A stretch of DNA of 39,943 nucleotides from Lachnospiraceae bacterium (GCA_016281335.1 JAEEIK010000148.1:1-39943), one strand, 5' to 3'. Counted from the stretch's first letter, positions 1-9,907 are shown. Notes: a model not told the origin generated them from the sequence alone. Numbers and translations are program-made.

Positions 1-40
1 AAACGAGAGATTCAGAACGTTGGTATAACGGAGAATAAGC

Positions 41-2656
41 TTGAAAAAAACGGCGGTTGAAAATAAGAATAAAGGCTTACTGTGGGTATCGGCAGCTACA
101 TCCGTTGTGATGATAACTCTGATATTTAAGGCAGCCCACAGATTTCCCGGCGACAACCATATATTCATGTATGGCGATTATCTGGTCCAGTTCATGGAAT
201 ATATTGTGATGTTCTGGAGGAAGCTGTTTTCGGGAAACGGTCTTTTCTATTCCTTTGATCTGGGAATGGGGGCGGCGACCTGGGAACACTATTCCTTTTA
301 CGGTTTTTCTCCGTTTAACCTCATTTTCGTTTTGATAGGGGATGCGGATACGGCAGCTTTTGTACTCCTTTTGCTGAAGGTCTGCGCTGCGGCTGTATGC
401 ATGCATCTCTTTTTAAGGCATGCATTGCGGGTAAGAGAGAGTATAGCCGTATTATTCTCTGTTTCTTATGCGTTATGCGCATATGTTATTAATTTTCATT
501 TCTGCATCATACTTCTGGATTATCTTTATCTTCTGCCGATAGTAATGTTGGCGATGTCAAGGCTTTTCAGAACGGGAAAGGCAGGCGGTCTGGCTGCGGC
601 GTATGCTTTTGCTTTTTTGGTCTCATATTATGGCGGGTATATGACCGGCGTTTATTCGTTCGTATGTTTTATGGTCATGCTTCTGTTCGGAGAATATGGT
701 TTTTCAAAAAAGAAACTGCTGGTACGGTATACCCTGGCTGTGATCCTGGCTGTTATCATAAGCTCAGTCGTGACCCTGCCTACTGCTATGGCAATAATTG
801 CGGGAAGAAACGGGGAATCGGGAACTGCGGTTCAGTTTAAAATGCTGATATGGGAAGTGATCGCTGATCTTTATCCCTTAAGAGACATAAATGAGGCAAC
901 ACTGCAACCGTCGATTTATTGCGGTCTGCCCGCGTTTGTATGTTTTATTGGATACTGTATTGATAAGGATATCAGAAAGCGTGAAAAAGCAGCAGTGATG
1001 ATACCTCTTGTATTTCTGCTTATCTGTACTCTGTTTAAGCCGGCATATCTGATGATGCACGGTTTTGATGAACCTGACGGATATTTTTTCCGCTTTGCAT
1101 TTATTATTTGCTTTTGGCTGACCACTATAGGAGCGAGGTGGCTGGAAAAGAAAGATGATAATATCAGGATACTGCCTTTTGTTGTTGTTACGCTTGCAGA
1201 AGTGATGATCATGATAACGGGTTATATATTTCCTGATATGGGAGAGTATTATCCGGGTATAACGGAAACCGCTATAGTCCTGTTCTTTATGCTTATATAC
1301 TATATGGTATTTAAAAATGTAAAGAAATTAAGATATGAGGCGGTATTTCTGGTGCTTTTATCTGAGCTGTTTCTTAATGCTTATTTTGCAATCACTCCGG
1401 ATTCATATAAACTGGTCAGATGGAAAGAAACTTATGAACTGTGGAACAGGCACGGGACAGAAGCGCTTAATGAGATTGGCGGTCTGGAAGAAGCGGAGGG
1501 TGACGGACAATTTTACAGGATCAATTACAGAGACGGCATATGGACCAATGATGCCATGTATTTCGGCTATCATGATCTGAGCTATTTCAGCTCTATGGAG
1601 CAGAGGGATTTAAGACAGCTATTGCATGATATCGGATATTCGACATCAGGCAGGGTTGTTTTTGAAAAGGGAGGCTCTCCCTTTACCGAAATGATCTTTT
1701 CTCAAAAATATAGGGTGGTTACTGATCCGGATATTAGGAACGAAGGATGTGAAAAAGTTGACGTTACAAGAAATGAATATGTTTTACCGCTCGCGTTTAT
1801 GGTCTCTGATGATACTGAAAAGATAAACTTTGTTAATGATGCATTCGAAAACCAGCAGAGACTTGCGGATGCCATGCTGGGACATGGGAATACTATCTGG
1901 GACAGATATACGGGGATTATCAGCAACGAGTGTGATAATGTTTCACTTACGGAATATAACGGCGGATATACAGTAAGGAGAGAAACTGATGGGGAGGGTA
2001 TACTTACACTATCGGTTGATGCGGGAGAGTCGGATGAATGGTATTCTTATTTGTCAACGGGATATAACAATCTTGAGCTGAATTCTCCTGTTGTATACTC
2101 TGATGCCGAAGGAGTGGATCTGGGCCTGATCCGTTCGGCTACGCTCTATATCCCTGCGATCATAAAACTCGGAAATGAAGCCGGCAGGGCTAAACTGTAT
2201 ATCAAACTGAGAAATGAGGCGGATGACGAAGGAAGCTTTGAGCAGGCACTGTTTGCCAAGTATAACGAGAGCGGAGTCAGGAATGCTTATGATGAGCTGG
2301 AGAGCGGCGGACTGATCATTTCGGAAATGAAGGATGATGATATCCGGGGGCACATTACGGTTCAAAAGGATAAGGAAGTGTTATTCACCAGCATTCCGTA
2401 TGATGAGAACTGGCATATACAGGCAGACGGAAATGAGACGGAAACATTTCCGGTGTTGAACGGCGCTTTTCTGGCCTGCCGTCTTCCGGTAGGGGAGCAT
2501 GAGATACGGATGTATTATGATAATAAGTTTATAAAGACCGGTGCGATAGTAAGCTTTATGGGGATACTGTTATTGCTTGGCATGGTAATATATGAAAAGA
2601 AGCATTCTTTGAAAGAAGTGGAGAATGGCGGTGGAGCAGAAGATACAGAAGTATAA
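41..2656 (+). CDS. YfhO-family GT-C membrane glycosyltransferase (pair A, copy 1)
   Basis: Predicted polytopic membrane protein of 871 residues. The N-terminal ~450 residues are mostly hydrophobic helices, then comes a large soluble domain (~450-825) and a last membrane helix (~830-850) before a charged tail. The first outside loop carries GDY (G45-D46-Y47) followed by an aromatic/Gly-rich stretch ending YGFSPFNL; an acidic residue here is typical of GT-C enzymes. The C-terminal segment VLFTSIPY...W...DG...GEHEI is the usual YfhO ending. In characterised three-component systems YfhO proteins transfer a sugar from a polyprenyl phosphate to a surface polymer outside the membrane; this role is inferred here. 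The start is TTG at 41, chosen because GGAG at 30-33 lies 7 nt upstream and no better start is near. It overlaps the next gene by 32 nt, so the two are translationally coupled. Confidence 0.85.
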   Translation: MKKTAVENKNKGLLWVSAATSVVMITLIFKAAHRFPGDNHIFMYGDYLVQFMEYIVMFWRKLFSGNGLFYSFDLGMGAATWEHYSFYGFSPFNLIFVLIGDADTAAFVLLLLKVCAAAVCMHLFLRHALRVRESIAVLFSVSYALCAYVINFHFCIILLDYLYLLPIVMLAMSRLFRTGKAGGLAAAYAFAFLVSYYGGYMTGVYSFVCFMVMLLFGEYGFSKKKLLVRYTLAVILAVIISSVVTLPTAMAIIAGRNGESGTAVQFKMLIWEVIADLYPLRDINEATLQPSIYCGLPAFVCFIGYCIDKDIRKREKAAVMIPLVFLLICTLFKPAYLMMHGFDEPDGYFFRFAFIICFWLTTIGARWLEKKDDNIRILPFVVVTLAEVMIMITGYIFPDMGEYYPGITETAIVLFFMLIYYMVFKNVKKLRYEAVFLVLLSELFLNAYFAITPDSYKLVRWKETYELWNRHGTEALNEIGGLEEAEGDGQFYRINYRDGIWTNDAMYFGYHDLSYFSSMEQRDLRQLLHDIGYSTSGRVVFEKGGSPFTEMIFSQKYRVVTDPDIRNEGCEKVDVTRNEYVLPLAFMVSDDTEKINFVNDAFENQQRLADAMLGHGNTIWDRYTGIISNECDNVSLTEYNGGYTVRRETDGEGILTLSVDAGESDEWYSYLSTGYNNLELNSPVVYSDAEGVDLGLIRSATLYIPAIIKLGNEAGRAKLYIKLRNEADDEGSFEQALFAKYNESGVRNAYDELESGGLIISEMKDDDIRGHITVQKDKEVLFTSIPYDENWHIQADGNETETFPVLNGAFLACRLPVGEHEIRMYYDNKFIKTGAIVSFMGILLLLGMVIYEKKHSLKEVENGGGAEDTEV

Positions 2657-5201
2657 AAAAGAGAAGAATCTGATATGTCTGTCTGCGATAGTGGCTGTAA
2701 TACTTATGATCCTGGCATTTAAGGCTGCAGGCAGAGCTCCCGGAGATAAGCATATCTTTATGGTCGGAGATTACTATGTCCAGTTTATGAACTACATAGT
2801 GATGTTCTGGAGGAAGCTGTTATCCGGGAATGGGCTGTTTTATTCTTTTGATACGGGACTGGGCGCGGCGACCTGGGAGCAGTATGCTTTCTATGGTTTT
2901 TCGCCCTTTAATCTTGTCTTTGTTTTTATTAAAGATGCCGATACTGCGGCTTTTGTGCTGCTTCTGTTAAAAGTAGCTGCGATCGCGGTAAGCATGCATC
3001 TGTTCTTAAGATATGTCTTTGCACTTAAGGAAAGCTATAACGTTCTGTTCTCAGTTTCATATGCCCTGTGTGCATATGTGATGAATTTCTATTTTTGTAT
3101 AGTCCTGATAGATTACCTATATATGCTGCCGATAGTAATGCTGATGATGGTCAGGTTTTTCAGAACGGGAAAGCCTGGAGGACTTACCGCAGCTTATGCT
3201 TATTGTTTTATCTCGGCATATTACGGCGGCTATATGATCGGCATATTTTCTTTTGTATGTTTCCTGTGCATGCTGTTATCGGGGCGGCGGGATAAGCAGA
3301 GAGAAAAGCTGCTGATAAAGTATTCTATTTCGGTGGCAGTATCGGTGCTGATAAGCGCTGTGGTGACCCTGCCGACAGCGGCGGCCATACTGGGCGGACA
3401 CGGGGGTAATGCATATAAGGGTGTTAACTTAAGGCTGTTTATCTGGGATATCATAGCGGATATGTATCCGCTCAGAAAAATAAGCGAAAACAATGTGATC
3501 CCGTCGGTATATGCGGGACTGCCGGCTCTGATCTTCGGTATAGCCTGTTTTACGGACCGGAAGAAAGGGAAAAAAGAAAAGCTTACCGCGGCTGTTCCGC
3601 TTATCTTTCTTATCCTGTGTTCGTTGATCAGTCCTGCATATCTGATGATGCACGGCTTTGATGCACCGGACGGTTATCACTTCAGATTTGCGTATCTATA
3701 CAGTTTCTATATGATAGCTATAGCAGCTAAAGAGGCTAAGGACAGGGATATGATGCCTGAGAGTAAGGCGCTTATAATTACTGCCGTAATGTATCCCTTA
3801 GTTATGTTTCTGGGGAAACTCACGTTACCGGGGGATCTGTCCGTGATCGATACACTTAAAGCCGGTCTGGTATTTGTTTTATTGATCGGATATTATTTTA
3901 TATATACAAAAAAGCCAAAGTATACAAATGTATTGATATCAGCGGTACTTGTTCTTGAACTATTTATGAATGCCTATTTTGCCATTACGCCCGATAAACA
4001 GACGCTTATAAGATGGAAGGATACTTATGATCTGTGGCAGCTGCAGGGCAATGAAGCATTAAGTGAGATTGAGTCTGAAGATAATGAAGATGATTTTTAC
4101 AGGGTGAATTACCGTGACGGCATGTGGGCTAATGATTCTATGTATTTCGGCTTTCACGGACTCAGTTATTTCAGCTCCATGGAGCAGCCGGATACCAGGC
4201 TTGCCTTAAAGAACCTGGGATATTCCACATCCGGAAGGGTTGTGGTGGAGAGGGGCGGCAGTCCGTTTACTGAAATGATCTTTGCACAGAAATACAGGGT
4301 AAGGACCTCGCCGGATTTAAGCCTTGATGAACCGGGGAGTGTTATGGTGGAGAAGAACGAAAACAGTCTGCCTTTGGCTTTTATGGTATCCGAAGATATC
4401 ATTTCCGCAGATATTACCAGTGACAATGCCTTTGAAAACCAGCAGCGGCTTGCGGATGCAATGCTGGGACATAAAACAGAGTTGTGGGAAACATATACCA
4501 GAGATATTGAAAAAGAATGCGAAAATGCGGATATTTCCATGGCTGAAGCTGAGTGCGTGTTGAGCAGAAAAGAGCCGGGGACTGCCGGCATAACGCTGCG
4601 GGTACCGTCGGAAAACGGAAAGCAGACTTATGCCTATTTTTCTTCGGATGTAAGTGCCATGGACTGGAGTTCACCGATCATGTCATCGGCTGTTCAGGGA
4701 GAAAACATTGGTATAGTCTCTCCCGTATTTGTGATGATGCCGTCCATACTCCCCCTCGGGGACAGTCAAGATAAGAGTGAGATGTATATATCTTTCAGTG
4801 AGACGACAGCTGATAATACCGTTACAAAAGGACTGCATTTCGCATATTTTGATGAAAGCGTTCTTAATGAAGTCTGTGATGAACTGAAGGCCGGGGGTAT
4901 GGAGATAAGTTCATTCAGGGATGACAGGATCCTGGGAAAGGTAAAAACCGAAAGTGATAAAGAGGTTTTATTTACAAGTATACCGTACGAGAAAGGCTGG
5001 CATATAAAAGCAGACGGAAAAGAAATCGATACATTTGCGGTGATGAACGGAGCTTTTCTTGCAGCGAGACTTGAGGCGGGAGAACATGAGATAGAGCTTT
5101 ATTATGACAATGCATATATCAGTGCAGGGGCATTCATCAGCCTTGCAGGGATAGCCTTGTCGATAGTCATTGTGTTGATCAATAAGAGAAAAGAACGATA
5201 G
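2625..5201 (+). CDS. YfhO-family GT-C membrane glycosyltransferase (pair A, copy 2)
   Basis: 858 residues, an obvious tandem paralogue of the preceding gene: same GDY loop motif (G48-D49-Y50), same FYGFSPFNL block, same AYFAITPD junction between membrane and soluble parts (~residue 450), same VLFTSIPY near the C terminus and a final helix (~832-850). Role as for its neighbour: likely extracytoplasmic sugar transfer from a lipid carrier. Start choice is open. ATG at 2625 has GGAG (2620-2623) only 1 nt away, while the in-frame GTG at 2631 has it at 7 nt, so translation may really begin two codons later. No clear terminator follows; a new promoter sits at 5245-5274. Confidence 0.85.
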   Translation: MAVEQKIQKYKKEKNLICLSAIVAVILMILAFKAAGRAPGDKHIFMVGDYYVQFMNYIVMFWRKLLSGNGLFYSFDTGLGAATWEQYAFYGFSPFNLVFVFIKDADTAAFVLLLLKVAAIAVSMHLFLRYVFALKESYNVLFSVSYALCAYVMNFYFCIVLIDYLYMLPIVMLMMVRFFRTGKPGGLTAAYAYCFISAYYGGYMIGIFSFVCFLCMLLSGRRDKQREKLLIKYSISVAVSVLISAVVTLPTAAAILGGHGGNAYKGVNLRLFIWDIIADMYPLRKISENNVIPSVYAGLPALIFGIACFTDRKKGKKEKLTAAVPLIFLILCSLISPAYLMMHGFDAPDGYHFRFAYLYSFYMIAIAAKEAKDRDMMPESKALIITAVMYPLVMFLGKLTLPGDLSVIDTLKAGLVFVLLIGYYFIYTKKPKYTNVLISAVLVLELFMNAYFAITPDKQTLIRWKDTYDLWQLQGNEALSEIESEDNEDDFYRVNYRDGMWANDSMYFGFHGLSYFSSMEQPDTRLALKNLGYSTSGRVVVERGGSPFTEMIFAQKYRVRTSPDLSLDEPGSVMVEKNENSLPLAFMVSEDIISADITSDNAFENQQRLADAMLGHKTELWETYTRDIEKECENADISMAEAECVLSRKEPGTAGITLRVPSENGKQTYAYFSSDVSAMDWSSPIMSSAVQGENIGIVSPVFVMMPSILPLGDSQDKSEMYISFSETTADNTVTKGLHFAYFDESVLNEVCDELKAGGMEISSFRDDRILGKVKTESDKEVLFTSIPYEKGWHIKADGKEIDTFAVMNGAFLAARLEAGEHEIELYYDNAYISAGAFISLAGIALSIVIVLINKRKER

Positions 5202-5244
5202 AACAGGTATAAAGTAAGGCTTTGTAAAAAAATCACAAAAAAAC

Positions 5245-5274
5245 TTTACATGGCAGAGGTGTTTTTGGTATAAT
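5245..5274 (+). promoter_or_regulatory. sigma-A promoter for the pilT-pilB-pilC operon
   Basis: TTTACA at 5245-5250 and a perfect TATAAT at 5269-5274, 18 nt apart. The expected start of transcription is near 5281, giving a ~70-nt leader before pilT. This is the only good promoter in the gap between the YfhO pair and the pilus motor genes. Confidence 0.75.
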
Positions 5275-5277
5275 GTG

Positions 5278-5308
5278 TTTGTCGTGGATTTTTGCCCCGA
5301 CAAAGGGG
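5278..5308 (+). promoter_or_regulatory. inverted repeat at the 5' end of the pilT leader
   Basis: TTTGTCG (5278-5284) and CGACAAA (5298-5304) are perfect 7-nt inverted repeats around a 13-nt loop, placed over the predicted transcription start. A shorter competing pairing CCCC (5295-5298) with GGGG (5305-5308) uses the same bases. It could be an operator or a 5' mRNA hairpin; nothing in the sequence decides which. Confidence 0.35.
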
Positions 5309-5351
5309 ATAAAACGTAAATAAATGATAAGATAAAGAGAGGGTATTTATC

Positions 5352-6413
5352 ATGGCAATGAGAATCAGTGACATACTTCTGGTGGCGCAGCAGGCAAAGG
5401 CGTCGGATATTCATCTTACGGTGGCTCTGCCCCCGATGATGCGTGTTAACGGACACCTTATACGTATGGAGCAGTTTGCGATACTGACTGCTGACGATAC
5501 ATTGGAGTTACTGCTTTCGATAACCACAGACCATCAGAGAGAGATATTCAACAGCAAGGGTGAGCTGGATATGTCATTTGCGGTAGACCCCATCGGACGT
5601 TACCGTGTTAATGCATTCCGTCAGAGAGGTTCCGTGGCCATGGCCCTTCGAACTGTCAACACCGTGGTTCCCAACCCCGAACAGCTGGGACTTCCCGAAG
5701 CGTTCGTCGAACTGTACACCAGAAAGCGTGGACTTATACTGGTTACAGGACCTACCGGTTCAGGTAAATCTACATCACTTGCATCAATAATCAATCAGGT
5801 TAACGAGCACAGAGATGCGCATATAATCACACTGGAGGACCCTATCGAGTACCTGCATCTGCACAAGACCTCAATGGTCAATCAGCGTGAGATCGGTTTC
5901 GACTCCATGAGTTATGCAAATGCTCTGAGAGCTGCCCTCCGTGAGGATCCCGATGTTATCCTCGTCGGTGAGATGCGTGACTTTGAGACTATATCGGTTG
6001 CCGTAACCGCAGCCGAGACCGGACACCTTGTGCTTTCAACCCTGCATACCATAGGTGCTGCGTCAACCGTCGACCGTATCATCGACGTGTTCCCGCCTCA
6101 TCAGCAGCAGCAGATCCGTGTGCAGCTGGCTAACGTGCTTGAAGCCGTTATATCACAGCAGCTGCTTCCTCTGCAGGACGGCAGCGGACGTGCGGCAGCT
6201 TTCGAAGTCATGATGGCCAACTCTGCAGTGCGCGCCCTTATCCGTGACGGTAAGAGCCATCAGCTGGTATCAGTTATGCAGACCAACAGAAAACTCGGTA
6301 TGATCACCATGGATGAGTCGATAACACAGCTCTTCCAGGAAGGCAAGATCACCAGAGATATAGCAGTGCAGTTTGCCGTTGATCCCGACGGTATGGCACA
6401 GAAACTCAGATAA
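5352..6413 (+). CDS. pilT: Type IV pilus retraction ATPase PilT
   Basis: 353 residues, the normal size for PilT, the hexameric cytoplasmic ATPase that powers pilus retraction. Visible: an N-terminal PAS-like region with the conserved KASDIHLT (about residues 16-23), Walker A GPTGSGKST at 133-141, a Walker B region EDPDVILVGE at 198-207, the His box ending HLVLSTLHT, and a C-terminal AVRALIRD resembling the AIRNLIRE retraction motif that separates PilT from PilB. The start at ATG 5352 has AGAGAGGG (5336-5343) 8 nt upstream. It leads an operon with pilB (15 nt gap) and pilC. Family assignment is firm; that the pilus retracts is inferred. Confidence 0.95.
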   Translation: MAMRISDILLVAQQAKASDIHLTVALPPMMRVNGHLIRMEQFAILTADDTLELLLSITTDHQREIFNSKGELDMSFAVDPIGRYRVNAFRQRGSVAMALRTVNTVVPNPEQLGLPEAFVELYTRKRGLILVTGPTGSGKSTSLASIINQVNEHRDAHIITLEDPIEYLHLHKTSMVNQREIGFDSMSYANALRAALREDPDVILVGEMRDFETISVAVTAAETGHLVLSTLHTIGAASTVDRIIDVFPPHQQQQIRVQLANVLEAVISQQLLPLQDGSGRAAAFEVMMANSAVRALIRDGKSHQLVSVMQTNRKLGMITMDESITQLFQEGKITRDIAVQFAVDPDGMAQKLR

Positions 6414-6428
6414 TACGGGGGCGGGATA

Positions 6429-8174
6429 ATGGCACTTTTCGGAGCAAAAAAGAGATTGGGTGACATGCTGGTAGATGCCGGCATGATCACCGAAGAACAG
6501 TTAAAAAATGCATTAGAGGAACAGAAAGCAAATAAACAGCGTCTCGGTGAGACACTGATGTCTATGGGTGTTATGACCCAGCAGAGCTTCGCTGAATTCT
6601 TCAGTAGTTCCATGGGACTTGAAGCAGTATCCCAGGAAGAACTTCACCAGCATGATCCCAGAGCGATAGAGATAGTTACGGAGGATATAGTCAGAAAGCA
6701 TCAGATACTTCCTTTTGCTTTTGATCCGAATAATATCAATGCCATAAAGGTGGCTATGGCCGAGCCTAATAATCTGGGGGTCATCGATGATATAGAGATG
6801 GCTTCCGGCATGGAGGTGGAGCCTTATTATGCGCCACAGGCATGGATATCCATAGAGCTGGATAAGCTGTTCGGCAAGCGTTCCACCATGGAAGCTGCCC
6901 AGGAATTTGAAGAGCAACATAAGGCTGAATTCGGGGATGACGATGAAGAGCAGGAGGATACAGTAGGTGATGCTCCCATCGTTAAGATCGTAAGGGCGAT
7001 GATACAGCAGTCCGTTCGTGAGGGCGCTTCCGATATCCATATAGAACCCATGGAACGTCAGGTGCGTGTGAGGAGCCGTGTCGACGGTATGCTTCAGGAG
7101 GATGCGGTATATTCACTGAACATGCTGGCAGCTATGACAGCCCGTATCAAGATCATATCAGGACTTGATATATCCGAGAAGAGAAAACCCCAGGACGGTC
7201 GTCTTACCTATGTGGTTGACGGTATAGAATATGATGTCCGTGTTTCCATACTCCCGACGGTATACGGCGAAAAGACCGTCATGCGACTTACCAAGAAGCA
7301 GGGACTTACACAGCCTAAGAGTTATCTCGGACTCTATCCGGATGATGAAGTGAAACTTGACGGTATAATGAACAATCCTCATGGGATAATCCTTGTTACG
7401 GGGCCTACGGGTTCCGGTAAGTCTACGACCTGTTATACCGTGCTCAATGAACTAAATAAACCCGATGTTAATATCATAACGGTTGAGGATCCTGTCGAGG
7501 CAAATATCGCAGGTATCAACCAGGTACAGGTTAATGTAAAAGCCGGACTTACCTTTGCATCTGCACTGCGATCAATTCTCCGTCAGGATCCCGATATCAT
7601 CATGATAGGTGAGATCCGAGATGGAGAGACTGCGCAGATAGCCGTACAGGCATCTATCACCGGTCACCTTGTGGTATCCACACTGCATACCAACTCAACA
7701 TCCGCTTCTATAACCCGTTTGATAGATATGGGTGTGGAACCGTATCTGATAGGTGATGCTGTGGTCGGTATAATAGCACAGCGACTGGTAAGAAGGCTCT
7801 GCCCTGAATGCAAGGCTCCACATGAAGCTACAAAGCAGGAGAAGATATTGCTGGGCATGGATGAGAACGACCCTACGCCCGTTACAGTATATGATCCGGT
7901 GGGCTGCGAGAAGTGCGGTAACGGTTATAAAGGACGAAAGGCTATATATGAGATAATGCCCATATCTGCGGGGATAAGACGTATACTTCACGAGACAGTT
8001 ACCGCAGAGAAGATAGAGGAAGCTGCTGTATCGGAAGGAATGAATACCTTACGTATGTCAGGTGCCAGAAACGTGCTTGAAGGTGTGACAACGATAGCGG
8101 AGATGGCTCGTGTGGCTTACGATATGGATGCGCAGACAGCTGCGGACAGCAGTCAGATATTAGAGGAAGAATAA
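6429..8174 (+). CDS. pilB: Type IV pilus extension ATPase PilB with MshEN-type N-terminal domain
   Basis: 581 residues, full length for PilB/GspE, the ATPase that drives pilin polymerisation. The N terminus has two adjacent MshEN-like motifs: RLGDMLVDAG from residue 9 and RLGETLMSMG from residue 38, the first block ending EEQ followed by a five-residue spacer. This domain type binds cyclic di-GMP in MshE. The second block has Phe at two positions where Leu is usual. The ATPase core has Walker A GPTGSGKS at 325-332 and HLVVSTLHT; the zinc tetracysteine is C458, C461, C493 and C496. The start at ATG 6429 follows a G-rich stretch rather than a canonical AGGAGG. Co-transcribed with pilT and pilC. 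Confidence 0.95.
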   Translation: MALFGAKKRLGDMLVDAGMITEEQLKNALEEQKANKQRLGETLMSMGVMTQQSFAEFFSSSMGLEAVSQEELHQHDPRAIEIVTEDIVRKHQILPFAFDPNNINAIKVAMAEPNNLGVIDDIEMASGMEVEPYYAPQAWISIELDKLFGKRSTMEAAQEFEEQHKAEFGDDDEEQEDTVGDAPIVKIVRAMIQQSVREGASDIHIEPMERQVRVRSRVDGMLQEDAVYSLNMLAAMTARIKIISGLDISEKRKPQDGRLTYVVDGIEYDVRVSILPTVYGEKTVMRLTKKQGLTQPKSYLGLYPDDEVKLDGIMNNPHGIILVTGPTGSGKSTTCYTVLNELNKPDVNIITVEDPVEANIAGINQVQVNVKAGLTFASALRSILRQDPDIIMIGEIRDGETAQIAVQASITGHLVVSTLHTNSTSASITRLIDMGVEPYLIGDAVVGIIAQRLVRRLCPECKAPHEATKQEKILLGMDENDPTPVTVYDPVGCEKCGNGYKGRKAIYEIMPISAGIRRILHETVTAEKIEEAAVSEGMNTLRMSGARNVLEGVTTIAEMARVAYDMDAQTAADSSQILEEE

Positions 8175-8196
8175 AACAAGGAGGCAGGTATAGATT

Positions 8197-9408
8197 ATGG
8201 CAACATTTGCTTACCGCGTGATAACAGTAGCGGGAAAGGAAAAGAAAGGAACCCTGGAGGCCGGATCCAGAGAATCGGCAATGGCTCTCTTAAAGGGCGA
8301 GAAGAATGTGGTGGTCAGCTGTGAGGAAGCGACAGGCATGGCTAAACCGCTTGCATTCTTAAGCAAGGGAAAGAAGATAAGACCTCGAGATTTCGCCCTG
8401 TTCTGTCACCAGTTTGCATCCATAAACGGCGCAGGTGTCAGCGTGGTAGAAGCTTTTGACATGCTGGCTGAGCAGACAGAAAACCCGGCACTGGAAGATG
8501 CTATCCGTAAGGTTCATACTGATATCTCAAAAGGTGAGACGATGGCTAACTCCATGAGAAAGCAGCAGGGTGTATTCCCTGAAATGCTCATCAACATGGT
8601 AGACGCCGGTGAAGCTTCCGGTTCACTGGACGTATCCTTTGAACGTATGGCCTCACAGTTTGAAAAAGACGAAGCACTGGTACAGGCTGTTAAAAAGGCC
8701 TTTACCTATCCTATCATTCTGGTAGTCATCCTGGTCGGCGTGCTCGCCATCATGATGTTGAAAGTCATACCTACATTCATGAATATGTTTGCGGATCTGG
8801 ATGTGGAAATGCCTGCCATGACAATGGTGCTGGTGCATATATCGGATTTCTTCGTTGCATGGTGGTGGCTGGTCGGTATACTTATCATTGCAGCGGTAAT
8901 GGGCTGGAAAGCTTATGCTTCGACCGATTCCGGTAAGGAAGTCACTTCTGCGATAACTCTGAAGATACCTCTGGTTAAAACTCTTGTTTCGAAATCATCC
9001 TGTGCAAGACTCGGACGTACTCTGACGACTCTTCTTGGTGCAGGTGTGCCGATGGTGGATGCCATAGAGATAACCGGTCGTTCAATGGAAAACCTGCTGT
9101 ATAAGAGAGCACTCAGGGAAGCAAAGGAGCAGGTAATGCGAGGCGTACCTCTTTCCAGACCGCTTAAGACCAGCGGATTGTTTCCTCCCATGGTGGTGCA
9201 TATGATTGCGATCGGTGAGGAAACAGGTAATATCGAAGATATGCTTGAAAATGTTGCCAACTACTACGAGGAAGATGTGCAGAACCTTACCGAACAGATG
9301 ACAACGATACTGGAACCTGCCATCACAGTCGTAATGGCCGTGATCGTCGGTTTCATGGCAGTGGCAATACTTTCGCCTATGTTCACGCTGTACGAGGCAT
9401 TGTCATAA
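8197..9408 (+). CDS. pilC: Type IV pilus inner-membrane platform protein PilC
   Basis: 403 residues, the usual size for PilC/GspF, the membrane platform that couples the PilB and PilT motors to the growing fibre. It has two homologous cytoplasmic GspF domains, each with a GxGVxxxxAxxxL-type signature (near residues 84-100 and 285-300), separated by hydrophobic segments around 165-190 and 215-240, and a third helix near the C terminus (375-398). AAGGAGG at 8178-8184 precedes ATG 8197 by 12 nt, slightly long. It follows pilB by 22 nt and is closed by a strong terminator. No prepilin peptidase or pilM/N/O gene is present here, so the rest of the machine is encoded elsewhere. Confidence 0.95.
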   Translation: MATFAYRVITVAGKEKKGTLEAGSRESAMALLKGEKNVVVSCEEATGMAKPLAFLSKGKKIRPRDFALFCHQFASINGAGVSVVEAFDMLAEQTENPALEDAIRKVHTDISKGETMANSMRKQQGVFPEMLINMVDAGEASGSLDVSFERMASQFEKDEALVQAVKKAFTYPIILVVILVGVLAIMMLKVIPTFMNMFADLDVEMPAMTMVLVHISDFFVAWWWLVGILIIAAVMGWKAYASTDSGKEVTSAITLKIPLVKTLVSKSSCARLGRTLTTLLGAGVPMVDAIEITGRSMENLLYKRALREAKEQVMRGVPLSRPLKTSGLFPPMVVHMIAIGEETGNIEDMLENVANYYEEDVQNLTEQMTTILEPAITVVMAVIVGFMAVAILSPMFTLYEALS

Positions 9409-9431
9409 TACTAGTAATCGTTTATAAACCC

Positions 9432-9459
9432 GAGGGGAATGTTTCATTCCCCTCTTTTT
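9432..9459 (+). terminator. Rho-independent terminator of the pilTBC operon
   Basis: Perfect 10-bp stem: GAGGGGAATG (9432-9441), TTT loop, CATTCCCCTC (9445-9454), followed by five T (9455-9459). Confidence 0.92.
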
Positions 9460-9538
9460 GTATATTTTTATGGTGCTTTTGCTATAGGTTTGCGTTGGAG
9501 GCTGTTAAATACTCCCATACAGGAAGAGGAAGATGATC

Positions 9539-9907
9539 ATGATAAAGAGGAAGTTTGTAATATATTTGATATTGCATCTGATACTGATGCTATATTCGAT
9601 GAGCGGGATACTCAGTAAGCTTGCGTCTGCAGAGAAATTTCTCAGTTTTCATTTTTGCCTTTATTATGGCGGGATGATATTATTATTGGTGTTGTATGCT
9701 TTTGTCTGGCAACAGATCATCAAGTATTTGCCTTTAACCACGGCATTTGCGAATAAAGCAGTTACAGTTGTATGGGGGATGGTATGGGGGCTGATGGTAT
9801 TTAATGAAGAATTGACCATTGGTAAAATAATCGGGGCGTTACTTGTCGTATGCGGTGTGGCCTTATATGCTCTGGACGATAATAGGGGGGAACGTGTTCA
9901 TGGATAA
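9539..9907 (+). CDS. Small four-helix SMR/DMT-type membrane protein (flippase half 1)
   Basis: 122 residues, almost entirely four hydrophobic helices, with the C-terminal pattern of EmrE-fold proteins (...FNEELTIGKIIGALLVVCGV...). Small multidrug resistance proteins and the related ArnE/ArnF pair work as dimers of such four-helix units; ArnE/F are proposed to flip an undecaprenyl-phosphate sugar. The neighbouring genes (a second half-size protein and a polyprenyl-phosphate glycosyltransferase) point to lipid-sugar flipping rather than drug export. An ATG lies at 9533, but AGGAAGAGGA ends at 9530, so the in-frame ATG at 9539 (8 nt spacing) is the better start. Its end overlaps the next gene by 8 nt. 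Confidence 0.75.
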   Translation: MIKRKFVIYLILHLILMLYSMSGILSKLASAEKFLSFHFCLYYGGMILLLVLYAFVWQQIIKYLPLTTAFANKAVTVVWGMVWGLMVFNEELTIGKIIGALLVVCGVALYALDDNRGERVHG

